From positions 1-64,000 of the forward strand of contig JADHZB010000871.1 of assembly GCA_015657535.1 (NCBI GenBank): a stretch of DNA of 64,000 nt. Reading direction: 5' to 3'. The notes under the pieces are model-generated. The model had not been told where the DNA came from. It made no database searches and saw only the letters and a program-made list of their open reading frames with translations. Of this stretch, positions 12,369-23,218 are shown in pieces (positions within the stretch are counted from its first letter, which is position 1; every line of letters starts with the position of its first letter). The stretch is from Nephromyces sp. MM_2019 (taxonomy: Eukaryota > Apicomplexa > Aconoidasida > Nephromycida). The position numbers were made by a program, and so were the translations under genes.

Positions 12369-12903
12369 CATTGTGTATGTGTATATATCACTTATTGTGT
12401 GTGCGTGTGTGTGTATATATCACTTATTGTGTGTGCGTGTGTGTGTATATATCACTTATTGTGTGTGTGTGTGTGTGTATATATCACTTATTGTGTGTGC
12501 GTGTGTGTGTGTGTATATATATATATAACTTATTGTGTGTGTGTGTGTGTATATATATATATCACTTATTGTGTGTGTGTGTGTGTATATATATATATCA
12601 CTTATTGTGTTTGTGTGTAAACAGGACCCCAGTAAGGCAGAACCATATTTTACACTCACTATATTTGAAGAATTATTAATAGCTAAGAATATTGCTTTAG
12701 TGAGAGGTGATATTGTTTCACCTCTTAATATTACTAAGAAGGAAGCTACACACTTATCATTATATATACGAAATATTTACACACAAGACCACTTATTAGA
12801 GTGGGTCAAGAAATTCAACATCTTCCCACACACATTTAACTTTGACGAATTTAATTCAAATTTTAAACACATATTTCCCAAAGACACACCTATTTACTTT
12901 TAA
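11673..12903 (+). CDS. ATP11/ATPAF1-like mitochondrial F1-ATPase assembly factor
   Basis: Exons 11673-11899, 12074-12194 and 12625-12903 splice in phase to 208 residues. The ATP11 pattern is clear: KLPLLERNHTQKIINIWKEY near the N-terminus, then AQLYPMFIVPINKLAGFYNL and FLFTPLEIYKT, followed by LTIFEELLIAKNIALVRGDI. ATP11 binds F1 beta subunits in the mitochondrial matrix and prevents aggregation before F1 assembly. The basic, hydroxylated first 30 residues look like a mitochondrial presequence. At 208 residues it is shorter than yeast or human homologues (about 320), with the C-terminal part reduced. Both introns are microsatellite-rich. A mitochondrial membrane protein at 23.2 kb may share the compartment. 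Confidence 0.8.
12195..12624. repeat. Intronic minisatellite with CACTTATTGTGTG core
   Basis: Seven copies start near 12389, 12421, 12453, 12485, 12527, 12563 and 12599. Spacings are 32, 32, 32, 42, 36 and 36 bp. Each copy is a core followed by a variable TG run and a TA run. It fills the second half of ATP11-like intron 2. The first half is TA-rich. Confidence 0.9.
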
Positions 12904-13452
12904 TGTAAGTATGTTATATATATATGTGTGTGTATTTATATATACATAAGGTTGTGTGTGTATATGTGTATATATACATATATAAGATTGTATACACATC
13001 TATTCATATATAATATTGTTTATGTATATATATATATATATATATTAAATTATATGTGTGTATACATAAGATTATGTGTATCTATTTTGGTATGTAACCC
13101 ATATAATATAATTATCATATGTTTCAAATATATTATTTTATACTCTATTTATCAACTTTTTATAGATTTAAGAATATCTAAATATGATGATATGTACACA
13201 CAAATATGAAATGTGTGTGTATATTCACATTGGAAATTATTTACCTTCAATCGCAATAAAAGAATCAAACAAACATTTTTTTGTAAATATTTAAACTATA
13301 GTACCCTTTACTTTAACTCATATATATATTTATCTACACACACACATTTGTATAATTCTATTCCCAATTTTCTTTTATAATTAATATTACTCTTTATAAA
13401 TTTATAGCTTTTCAGTATATATCTAACAGCCTATATTCTTAAAGTTAAACTT

Positions 13453-13485
<33 letters not shown>

Positions 13486-13852
13486 ATTATTTTTAGGACA
13501 CGTGTAATACAAATTTTTAATTCGAATTAACACATTCTTTTAAACACATAAATTTACTCTGAAATACACAAATATACATATATATTTTGTATAGTTAAAT
13601 GTGTATATATATAATTCTTTAATGTAGGATATATATATATTAATTATGTTTTTTGAATTGTATTGAATGTAAAAAAAACAACATGTTTGACAATACGAAA
13701 AATTATATAAAATACAAATACACTATAAAGTAATTATATATATACACACATATATATATTCACTATTGTATATAAACACATACCCACATATATATATATA
13801 TATACAACACACATACATATTTTCTAAAAAAATATAAAAATTAATAATTATT
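12904..13852. other. Convergent intergenic region
   Basis: It lies between the 3' ends of the ATP11-like gene (plus) and the RFC-like gene (minus). TG/TA-rich sequence to about 13.2 kb is followed by AT-rich sequence with short TA runs. No coding signal is seen. Confidence 0.6.
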
Positions 13853-16524
13853 TTATATCAATTTTTTCCCTCTTCTTTGTTTATTTTGTTTTGTGTGTGT
13901 GTTGTATGGTTTGTTTGTATGTTGTATTATTTGTGTGCGTGTATTATAGCCTTCTCTACATCTTAATAATATAGGTTCGAAACGCTTCATATTACTTAGA
14001 CTAATAGGTAAATTTAGTTGTTGTTGTAATAGCCTACATATTTTGAGGTTGGATATATAATTTTGACAACGTTTATCTAATTTCTTACGTAGTTGTGTTG
14101 TTTTGTGTGTGTATCTATGATCCATTTCTGTGTGTGATGTGTTTAATGACTTATGTGGTGTGTATTGAGTACAGTGTAAATCAGAATAATATTTATGATA
14201 AAAGTGTGTGGGTATAGTTATAGCAAAATCAGCAAAAAGTTCGGCTGAATTGGGTGTGTAATTACAATATGATCGATCTATATTATTTGAAATAGGTGTA
14301 AATGTGTGGGGTGTAAAAGAATTATTAAAGTGTGTACTATTTGTGTGTGTTCCATTACTTATATTTGATGTTAAATTGATTTCAAGTGTGTCACAATATT
14401 CATATAATGAGTTACTTGTGTGTGCAAATTCTGATTGAACAAGATGTGAAAATCGTGTTAAAGAGTCATAAATATGTGTGTAATATAGTTCAAGTGATTT
14501 ATTAATATTCTTCATATTTCTGTTATTATTATCTTTGGTAGATGATGAAAATGGGGTGGATGTGTGTGTAGATGCATTCCGTGAAGGTTCAAGTCCTTTG
14601 GGTGTAATTGTGTGTAACATCTTAGATATATTAGTTTCTCCAAATAGATGATGTTCATCATCTGATGAAGATTGTGTGCATACTGATTTATTATGTTTAT
14701 TATTAGTGTTTGTTAAATTTGATTGCGATGGTAGACTATTGTTATATTGAAGATGTGTTTGTAGGTGTATATCTTCAGTGTATAAATCAGTTTGTGTAGC
14801 TGTGTATTCATTGTGTGAATTACAGTGTGTATTTGTATATTCCATGCTTGAGTCATATTGTGTGTTTGTATATTCTGTATTTGAATCACATTGTGTACAT
14901 GTGTATTCGGTTTGTGTATCACTTTGTGTGTAATTATCTTTAGTGTGTAGATCTACACCAGAGTATTGAATTTCATCATTAGGTGTTTCATCCATATGTG
15001 TTTGTGTGTGTGTATATATATCAAGTTTTCCATCTCTATATTCAAATTGACTTAGGTTAAAAAAATGTGTGTGTAACAAATCAAATTGTTGTAATGGGCC
15101 TAAAAATGAGTCTAAAACATCTAAATTTCTAACAGATATTGTTTGTAAGAGTAATGCAAGTTGAATAGGTGAATTTTGAAGTTTAAACCAACTTATTGGA
15201 TTAATAAATTGGAGAGGGTGAAATGAAAAATGTAAAATTTCATGGAAATTATCCATAGTGTATGTGTGCACTTTATCATCCTTTGTTTGAAAGAGTGAAA
15301 CCCAATGCAATTGATTAAGTAAATTTTCCATAGTTAAGGGATGTGTGTATAAGTTACAGAGTGCTTCATTAAGTAGTGTGTGTGGTGACATGTCCTTAGA
15401 AATGTAGTGTGCAACTTTTAGCCCTCTATAATGATTAAAAACAATTAGGAAGATATTTATATATATCATGTGTGTATGAATAATGATTAAATATAATTAG
15501 GAAAACATTTATATTTATCATGTGTGCATGTGTATATGTGCATTAGTATGTATGTATAAGGGATTAGGAAGGTATGCATATGTAAATTTTGGATAACGTA
15601 TAAATGGGTAAATTGATTGAGAATGTGTGTATGAGGTTTAATACTATTCAATAGTATATTTTTTATGTTTATAATTAATGATTGTGTGGATCTTTGAAAA
15701 AGTCAATTGACTGTGTATGTTAAGATATAGGTGTTTATGTATACATTAACATATTTCACATATGAATAAATGTGTTTTAATGATCTAAAAAAACCAGCTT
15801 CTTCGACAATATATTTTTTTGTTTGTGTGTAAATAAAACATATTAGTTATTAAAGAGAATATGTAAATATGTATGTATAGTGTTATTGTATACCTGGTGA
15901 GTATTCCTTGTGTAGGTACAGGGTGAAGTTCAATAATATGGAGCTGATCAATTGCAGATAGTAAATCTTGCCAATATTGTTTATTTGGGTCTGTAGGTGC
16001 GTGTTTGGTAGAATTGTGTTGTTGGAAGATGTGTAAGGAGTAATTTATAGGTTCATGTGTGTATGAATATTCATTGAAAAATATACAAGGCTTGTTTATC
16101 CTAGATAATTCTTGAATAGAAGATTTATCTATTTTACTCAAATCATACACACTTATCGCCTTTAAACCATGTGTATTCTTGAAAAATTGATTTATACTTG
16201 AATTTGTTTTCGATGCTTTTTCTTCATAAATTGGATATAATGAACATGCATAACACACCATTTCTAACATAATTTTACCACCTACACATTCTGGGAATAA
16301 TAGTAGGATAGCCTCTGTGTGTGTATTGGTTGTGCTATTTGAGAGTAGATATACATTATACTTCAATAAATTATATAGTTCAAATGCAGCATCATCATGG
16401 CCAATAAGTTCAAATAAGCTTGCAGGGCGAAATACTTTCTTGAATAAGTGTGCCTTTATATTAAACGGGGGTTCAAATCCTATCAAGTGTATGTATATAC
16501 ACATACAATTTGAGTAGTTTATTA

Positions 16525-16562
<38 letters not shown>

Positions 16563-18466
16563 GTATGGCTTAGATAGGTAAGTACAAGCAAATTGAATTT
16601 ATTTATAAAATGTGTGTATATATATACGTAAGTTGATTAGTTGTTATTAAATCCAATTTGTATATTTCTGAATATATATGTATATATCCGTGTAGCTATA
16701 ACCTTTGTTATCTAATACAAATCCTTTGTAATAAAGTTTGTTTAAATCAGTGAGAAAGGGTGTAAAACGTTGATCACAGATTTCAAAGCATTCCCCTAAT
16801 AATTGTTTAATTGCTTGTTCTTCAGTAAAAATCATATAAAGTTGTGATTTTTGCTGCTTTTGTAAGATTTGTTTATAAATGTTAGAATTTGTGTGTAAAC
16901 CACAAATAGCGGAAGTTGAACGACGTATAGAACGTGTTACAGAGTGTCCTATCGAGCAATAAAAAATTTCAAATAATTATAAAATTTGGCAAGCATAGAT
17001 TTAAGTAGTTGAAAAAAAACACGAGATTGTGTGGATGTGAATTATAATTATACAATAAGTATGTGTGTTATTTTTATAAATCTGATGAAAATAACCAGTT
17101 TCCATGATATAATAAAATCGGAATAATAAGAATATTGCTTTAAGTAAATTATATAGAATAATCGTATGCCATTCAGGGTGGATTGTAATTATAAGTATAT
17201 CTAATATATCAAAGACATAGAGCCTTGATGAAGATTCATCTTACCTAATTGGTGAAGTTTCTGAGCAAGGATTGCTTTGCATTGGAATAAGAAATCCCCA
17301 TATAATATAAATTGATATCGGGGGGTTAAATCGGCCAATGACTTGGCTTTTGGGACCGAAGGGAAGTATGTGTGTAAGTGAGGATCTGTAAAGAAAGCAT
17401 TATTTACGTTTTGGAGCCATTTCATATTCGAATCCTCTCTTGAATTGTGATGTACATCAGATTGAATCTTTGAACAAGTTGTCTTATTTGATAATTTCTG
17501 TGTGATCACTGAGTGTGATGGTGGATCTTTCGAATAGTCTAGTAGTTTTGGTTTCTTCTTGTGTGCATGGTGCTTATTTTGAAATATTTGATTCCATTGT
17601 TCAGAAGTAGTGAGTTGATGTTTAAGTTTTGGTGTACACTCTACTGGGAAGAGTAAGTGTTGATTATCTGGCTCAGTTGGAGAATAATTGTTTTCTGGAA
17701 TCTGAACATACTCCCCTTCCGGTTTAAGTTGTATAGAGAATTCTTTGGATAGCTCCAGTTGCCTGTTCTCTGGACCAAAGCTAGGTGCAAATTCTTTTTT
17801 TAGGAACAAAATTTTTGTTTCGGAACTTTGTTTTCCAAGAAACTCAATATCAGGTGGAACTTCACCTAATTTAATATTTTGTTCGTCATTTCTATCCCTC
17901 TCTTCGTCAGAGCTCCAAGAGAATGTACCAACATAAGAGTTTTCATTTTGTGTATTGAGGAGGTTTCTATCTTGTTGAAGATATTGTTGCAACAAGCCTC
18001 TGTTATTGTGTAAAGAGTCAAGTACATTATCATTCTTTGAACAAAAATTTCCCTTGCTATCTGCAATTTCCGGTTCAAAACTTAAAGAGTCTTCTCTACT
18101 GGGATGTGATTTTGATTTTCGTGTTTGTTTATTAACTAATTTGTTTGGCTTTTCAAGGCTATTATGAGGATTCACTTCTTTAAGCATTTTAACACAAGGG
18201 ATGGCTAGGTTATCCTGAAAGTTATAAGAAGACTTGTCTATACATAAGTAAGACATTTCATTTTCGAAGCCGGAAGAAAAGTCGACTTCATCGCTTTCTA
18301 CTTTTATCAGTGTGTCCTTGGTGCCTCTCTTCGAAAAGAAACAGGTTATTTGCCGCTGTTGGATTGCATGGCTCCTCTTAAGTGTCTTCTTTGAAGGCTT
18401 GGGCTCACTGCATACAACTGGTACCTCGGACTCCAACCGATGGTTGTTATTGAAGCTATTTTTCAT
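13853..18466 (-). CDS. RFC1-family-like AAA+ protein with PIP box (ATAD5/Elg1-like?)
   Basis: Exons 17245-18466, 16703-16948, 15894-16479 and 13853-15425 join in phase to 1208 residues. A canonical PCNA-interacting box lies at residues 37-44 (QRQITCFF, pattern QxxIxxFF). A long polar region follows. About residues 500-690 look like a diverged clamp-loader AAA+ core: FRPASLFELIGHDD resembles the region before the P-loop in RFC-like large subunits, LLLFPECVGGKI occupies the Walker A position (residue 550 on), and KPCIFFNE the Walker B position. Both motifs are degenerate. The C-terminal exon ends in a Thr/His/Asn-rich part derived from CA-rich codons. Large RFC-like subunits load or unload PCNA; ATAD5/Elg1 is suggested by the PIP box and lack of a visible BRCT domain. 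The gene model is well supported, the family assignment moderately. Confidence 0.6.
16529..16559. repeat. TA dinucleotide run
   Basis: A pure TA tract of about 30 bp in an intron of the RFC-like gene. It is one of the last long microsatellites before sequence style changes. Confidence 0.85.
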
Positions 18467-19513
18467 AAGGATTTATCTAATTGGAAATTCTGTACTGATG
18501 ATATTTAAGTAATCATCACTGATGATCTCTGCATTTTTTGGTAGAGTACATAAGAGCTTCACGAATATTTACACAAGGTGTATGAAACAATATGTAGGAA
18601 ATGTGTCCAAGGTTTGCAATGCGTGTGTACTAGCTATGCTTGTTTCAAATATGCAGGAATTAAAGTTATTTTAATTGAGGAGCAAATATAACAGGGTAAA
18701 CTTGATATTCAATCCTAAATTATTACAGGAATAAATATAGATAAAATTATTAAATTGATAAATGGTAGGAATAAAAGTGCAATTGCTAAGGACATCATTT
18801 CCCAATACCAAAAATATAAATACGCATAAACACTGTCAAAGATTCCTTATCACCTTAAGTAAGTAGAAGCTATTAGACATAATGTCGCCATTTATGCGAA
18901 TTTTTAATTAATTAATTATAACTTAAAGGGTTCAGAGCTATGAAATAAAAGCTTACACTAAAGGCTAAACAAAGTAATGGAGCATTAGATAAAAGGTGGT
19001 GTGGAATTATGAATGTATGCTTACAAGTATGAATCAAATAAATATCAAGTTGATTCAAAAATTCACTAAGGCAGGCGCACAAACCAGTTATTTCATTCAC
19101 TTTAAAGGTTAACAAAGCAAGTAAATGTGTAGCAATTTCTTATTTAAAAACAATCAAATAAAAATTCAATTGAAGACTTATGCTGAAGCGAAAGCCTTTT
19201 GCCTACAAACTGAACATTAAAACAAGTCCAAATTAAAATGTTTATATACTTATATATATGTCAGATATTTTCAGATATATGCACTTTGCCAATTTCAAAG
19301 TAGACTTGAACACAAAGCTTTTAAAGTAAATTTGCGCACAAAATTTTTTAAGTAAATCTGAGCACAAGTTTTTAGTATCAACCCACAGTATTCATAAGAA
19401 TATTATCTAGTTATGGAATAAAGTTTGAAGATTATTAAAAGTATTAAATTAGCAACTTGAAAATAATAAAAATTACTACCTGTGTTGATTAAAACTAGGA
19501 TATTTCTATCAAT
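18467..19513. other. Intergenic, nothing recognised
   Basis: AT-rich sequence between two minus-strand genes. It should hold the promoter of the RFC-like gene and the 3' UTR of the membrane-protein gene. No motif was identified. Confidence 0.6.
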
Positions 19514-20533
19514 CTATGCAGTTTCACCCTCCTTATCTTCTCTTTTACCAATCTTTTTCCACATCTTGTATGCAGCTGTAGGATAACTGATCATACAGCA
19601 GCACCCAAATATACCAAATAATGGGAATAGGCACAGCAAGACAAAGTATAGAAGATAAGTTATATCAGTACCCAAAACAACTATTGTGTGATATGTATGG
19701 CAGATACAAGACTCCCTTGTTTCCATAGGTTTTTCTAACAATCCTTTTATATATTTTGTGAGCGCCTCAGAACCAACTTCGCCCAAGAGTTTTTCTTTTG
19801 TATCAAGAGCCTTGTAACCACATGATTCGTAGCAACCTATTGGCCACTTTTTGAAATTTAATATATCCAATTTTGTAAATGAACATAGTATTCCGTATGA
19901 TGAAAAGGATTCATAAATACGATAAGCAAAAAAATTACTATATTCTGAAAATACAGGTGTAGGTGCCTTAGGTGAAAGCCCTTTAACTGCACATTGATTT
20001 AATTTTTCAGCATAATTGGGCTCTGGCGATTTCTGATCCTGCATAATTCTTTCTACTTCTGCAGCAACTTGATCTTCAGTTGAACCAGCGGCTAATACAA
20101 ATTTATTGGCACTCTCAATCCTTGCGTTGTAAGTGTTATAATTCAACTGTGAAAAATCAAAAACTGCGGTATTTTGACCTGTTGTTGTAATTGACTCAAG
20201 ATCATCTATGAAACCTTTGGTTGAATCTAAAGTACCTGTAATCATTTCTGCAAATGCACGACTTGCATCATAAACTGTTAAACACGTGATACTTACTACT
20301 GCAATTAAAAATAAAATACCAATTATTGAAAGTCCGAAACCTACCAATTTTATAAACCTTAGTTTTATGAAAAGACCTAAGATTGTTACACCTAAAACTA
20401 GCAGTCCCGCAAGCAAGCATATAATTACAGATATTACATTGACTGGTGAAAATGTAAAAAGACTATATATCCCAATTATTAAAGCCCAAAAAAAGTATAT
20501 TCCTCCCGTCACTAATATCCAAAAAGCTCCCAT
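19514..20533 (-). CDS. Four-transmembrane, tetraspanin-like membrane protein
   Basis: A single uninterrupted frame of 339 residues from ATG. Three hydrophobic helices occur in the first 85 residues (about 5-27, 31-56 and 61-85). A hydrophilic loop of about 195 residues follows, with several cysteines (for example CYESCGYKA and CICH). A fourth helix lies at about residues 284-312 (YLLYFVLLCLFPLFGIFGCC), and the tail is short and basic (KMWKKIGKREDKEGE). This 3+1 topology with a large extracellular loop resembles tetraspanins, but the diagnostic CCG motif is not obvious, so membership is unproven. It is likely at the plasma or an endomembrane. It is notable as an intronless gene among intron-rich neighbours. 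Confidence 0.75.
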   Translation of the reverse strand: MGAFWILVTGGIYFFWALIIGIYSLFTFSPVNVISVIICLLAGLLVLGVTILGLFIKLRFIKLVGFGLSIIGILFLIAVVSITCLTVYDASRAFAEMITGTLDSTKGFIDDLESITTTGQNTAVFDFSQLNYNTYNARIESANKFVLAAGSTEDQVAAEVERIMQDQKSPEPNYAEKLNQCAVKGLSPKAPTPVFSEYSNFFAYRIYESFSSYGILCSFTKLDILNFKKWPIGCYESCGYKALDTKEKLLGEVGSEALTKYIKGLLEKPMETRESCICHTYHTIVVLGTDITYLLYFVLLCLFPLFGIFGCCCMISYPTAAYKMWKKIGKREDKEGETA

Positions 20534-23218
20534 TTTATGAACTGTTTTTATTGAAATTTAAAGTTTTTATGTAATTCGAAATGTTTTAGTTTAAATACTC
20601 ATTTTATTACTAATTATTATTTTTTTAAAGTGCATATACTACTGTTAAAAACAAAGAGGAGCTATTGAAATTATAGCTTTTCTATAAGTACATTAAGCCA
20701 CCTTATCTATACTTTAATCCTGTTTGATAGTACTTTGTATAAGAATCAAAAAATATACTAATTTTGTTAAAATAGATCAAGAAGAAGAATAAAAATCAGT
20801 TATTTTAATTGATATTTTTCAAAATTGGTAAAATACGTTTATGCAAAAAAAGGAAAGAAAATCCGATAAAAAAGTTAACTTTTTTAAAGCTGAAAATTTT
20901 ATTAGAGCATTTTTAACCCATAAACTAGTCTTGTCATGCAAAAATAAACTAGAATTAGCCACTGTACTAGTATAAAACCTAAATTCATTAATATTGTTTA
21001 AAACTCTAGCACATATATTAAAAATTTTAGCATAAATTTATAGTTATAACTATGAGTGCATGCATCACATTGCTTAATATAAGTTTTTACTAATTTTAAT
21101 GATTGCAAATACTACATTATCTAGTAGAAATTTATATATGCATAGATGAGAATACTAATTAAATAATCTAATTTAGGCTTATATGAACCTAAGCTATTGC
21201 ATGTATTGTACTACCTAATATAAAGTCATTTCAGCTTAAAAGGGTGCATGTATTACAATTAAATACCTTGCTTATAAGCTGAATATACATAGGTAATTTT
21301 AGTATTAAAAGAGGTTTTCAACTAGGATTAAATAGTTAAAATATGCATACTTAAATTGTATTAACACAAGTCAGTTGAGCTTTGTCACTATGAATTTAGT
21401 GTATTTGCTAATTTTTAAGCAAAATTTAACTGGTACAACACACATGAGCTATATACCTTGCTAAATTACATAATAAAAGTAGCAATAAAAATATACAAAA
21501 TGTTGATAACAATTATCGTTATTGAACTGAGATAGAGAATTTTATTTCAGTATTTATATCAATTTTGGTTTAAATTATTTTATTTTTTAAATTTCATTTA
21601 ACAGATTACATTCTCGCCGCTTTTCTTATGTGTTTACTTAAATTTTAAAAGCAATGCTGTCATCATAAACGATATTTAATGAATTATCTATAGACGAAGG
21701 TTTATACATAACTTTAATTGTATTTGTTAATTACTAGTATTTAATGTAAGGTATTTTATTCAATCATAAAGTTGTAAAAGCTTCTTTTGCTTTAAAATAA
21801 ATGTATTTGTTAATTAGAAATTATTGGTATATAAAATCAAAAAAGTATTCGAAAAGATATTCAAAGTCTAGATGTGTTTTATTAAACTTGTTTAAATTAC
21901 ATTTCCCCAAGTATTAAGTATATTTAATTTTCAATATCTTAGTAAATAAGATTTCAAAAATTTAGTGTTAAATTTGTAAAAGCGCAGTTTCCATATGCTA
22001 CCAAAGACACTTGTGGTGTAATATGCAAGCTACATGCACTTCAACAAAATTCTAGGATATGTTGATATTATTAACTAAGCAGCTTACTTATACCATATTA
22101 ATATTGGCCACAAATCAGGAACTCAGTAGTAAATAATTGTCAATTTTTATTATTTGTGTAATTTATTTAGTTAAAAAATTAAAATTTTATTAGGATTAGT
22201 TAGCTTCACTGTAAATCAAGAAACCCAACCTTAATTGGGTAGCCTATTTATCTATCTAAGCTATATTAAATTGAATTGGTTAACATCTTTGACATTTAGT
22301 TGATGAATGTCCTTAAATGTGGTAACCTGTGAGATATTGAGAGCCTAAAATAGTAAAACAAATCTTAACGTTTCACTTCTTCATAATAGGTTTTAAAAAT
22401 TAAGCGTGAAGATACGCTGTGCTTGCTAATATATTTTAATACGCAGCTTATAAAATGGTTTTGTTTAAAAACAAATGTGTATGCATGCTTTGTGAGACTA
22501 GTGTATATATATATATATGCTTCCAAAATGATAATCTATGTACAATTAGTGCTTTCACGTCAAGTAGGTGTCACATACACTGCATGAGTGCTATATATGT
22601 ATATATAAATCAAATCGTAATATGCCATCTAGACATAGCATGAATGAAGTGTTTTTGAAGTTTATATTTTACACAAGTGTATATATAGAAAACACGATTC
22701 ATGTTTTTTAGGGTGTGTGCATACATAGGCTAATTGTAAATATGAGATGTCTATTACATAAACTTGGTGTGAAATAAAATATTAATTACATTTTGAATTT
22801 AAAATTCCAAGATTTTACTAGACTTGTGTAGAGATATTTTTTCTATACTACATGTGCCGATTTATTCAAACATATAAAGATAATAAATAGGCAATCAACT
22901 GTATTTATCAGCTCATAAAATCCTAAAAGTTACATTGTAAACTTAAATATATAAAACCATTTAACTTTCGTTAATTTTTATTCAAACAATACCAAGGTTA
23001 TCTAATTAATTCTATATCATAAGTTCCTCTACATAACCCTTTAATCAGTAGCTCTATTTTTTATAACTTTTCAAGCAAAATTTTTCACCTCTAACATTTT
23101 TTCGAATTTTTGAACTTCACATTATTACATTGGTATGATATATTGACATCTCTATAAATTATACTTTATAAGTGATAACTGTATTGATCATCTTTTTCTT
23201 TTTTTAGATGAATTTTTC
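20534..23218. other. 2.7-kb gene-poor AT-rich divergent intergenic region
   Basis: No exon with matching splice signals and plausible codon use was found. The 62-residue frame at 22455-22643 has no supporting context. The region lies between divergent genes and must contain both promoters. Confidence 0.55.

Noticed and set aside
16440..16500. GTTCAAATCC resembling a tRNA B box
   Set aside because: It lies in the coding exon of the RFC-like gene and no cloverleaf can be drawn around it.
1..16600. Idea that the left domain is an unrelated contig joined by misassembly
   Set aside because: The RFC-like gene crosses the border with four in-phase exons; kept only as a check by long reads.
22455..22643. 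62-residue plus-strand ORF
   Set aside because: It has no splice partners, Cys/Tyr-rich AT-driven composition and no family resemblance.
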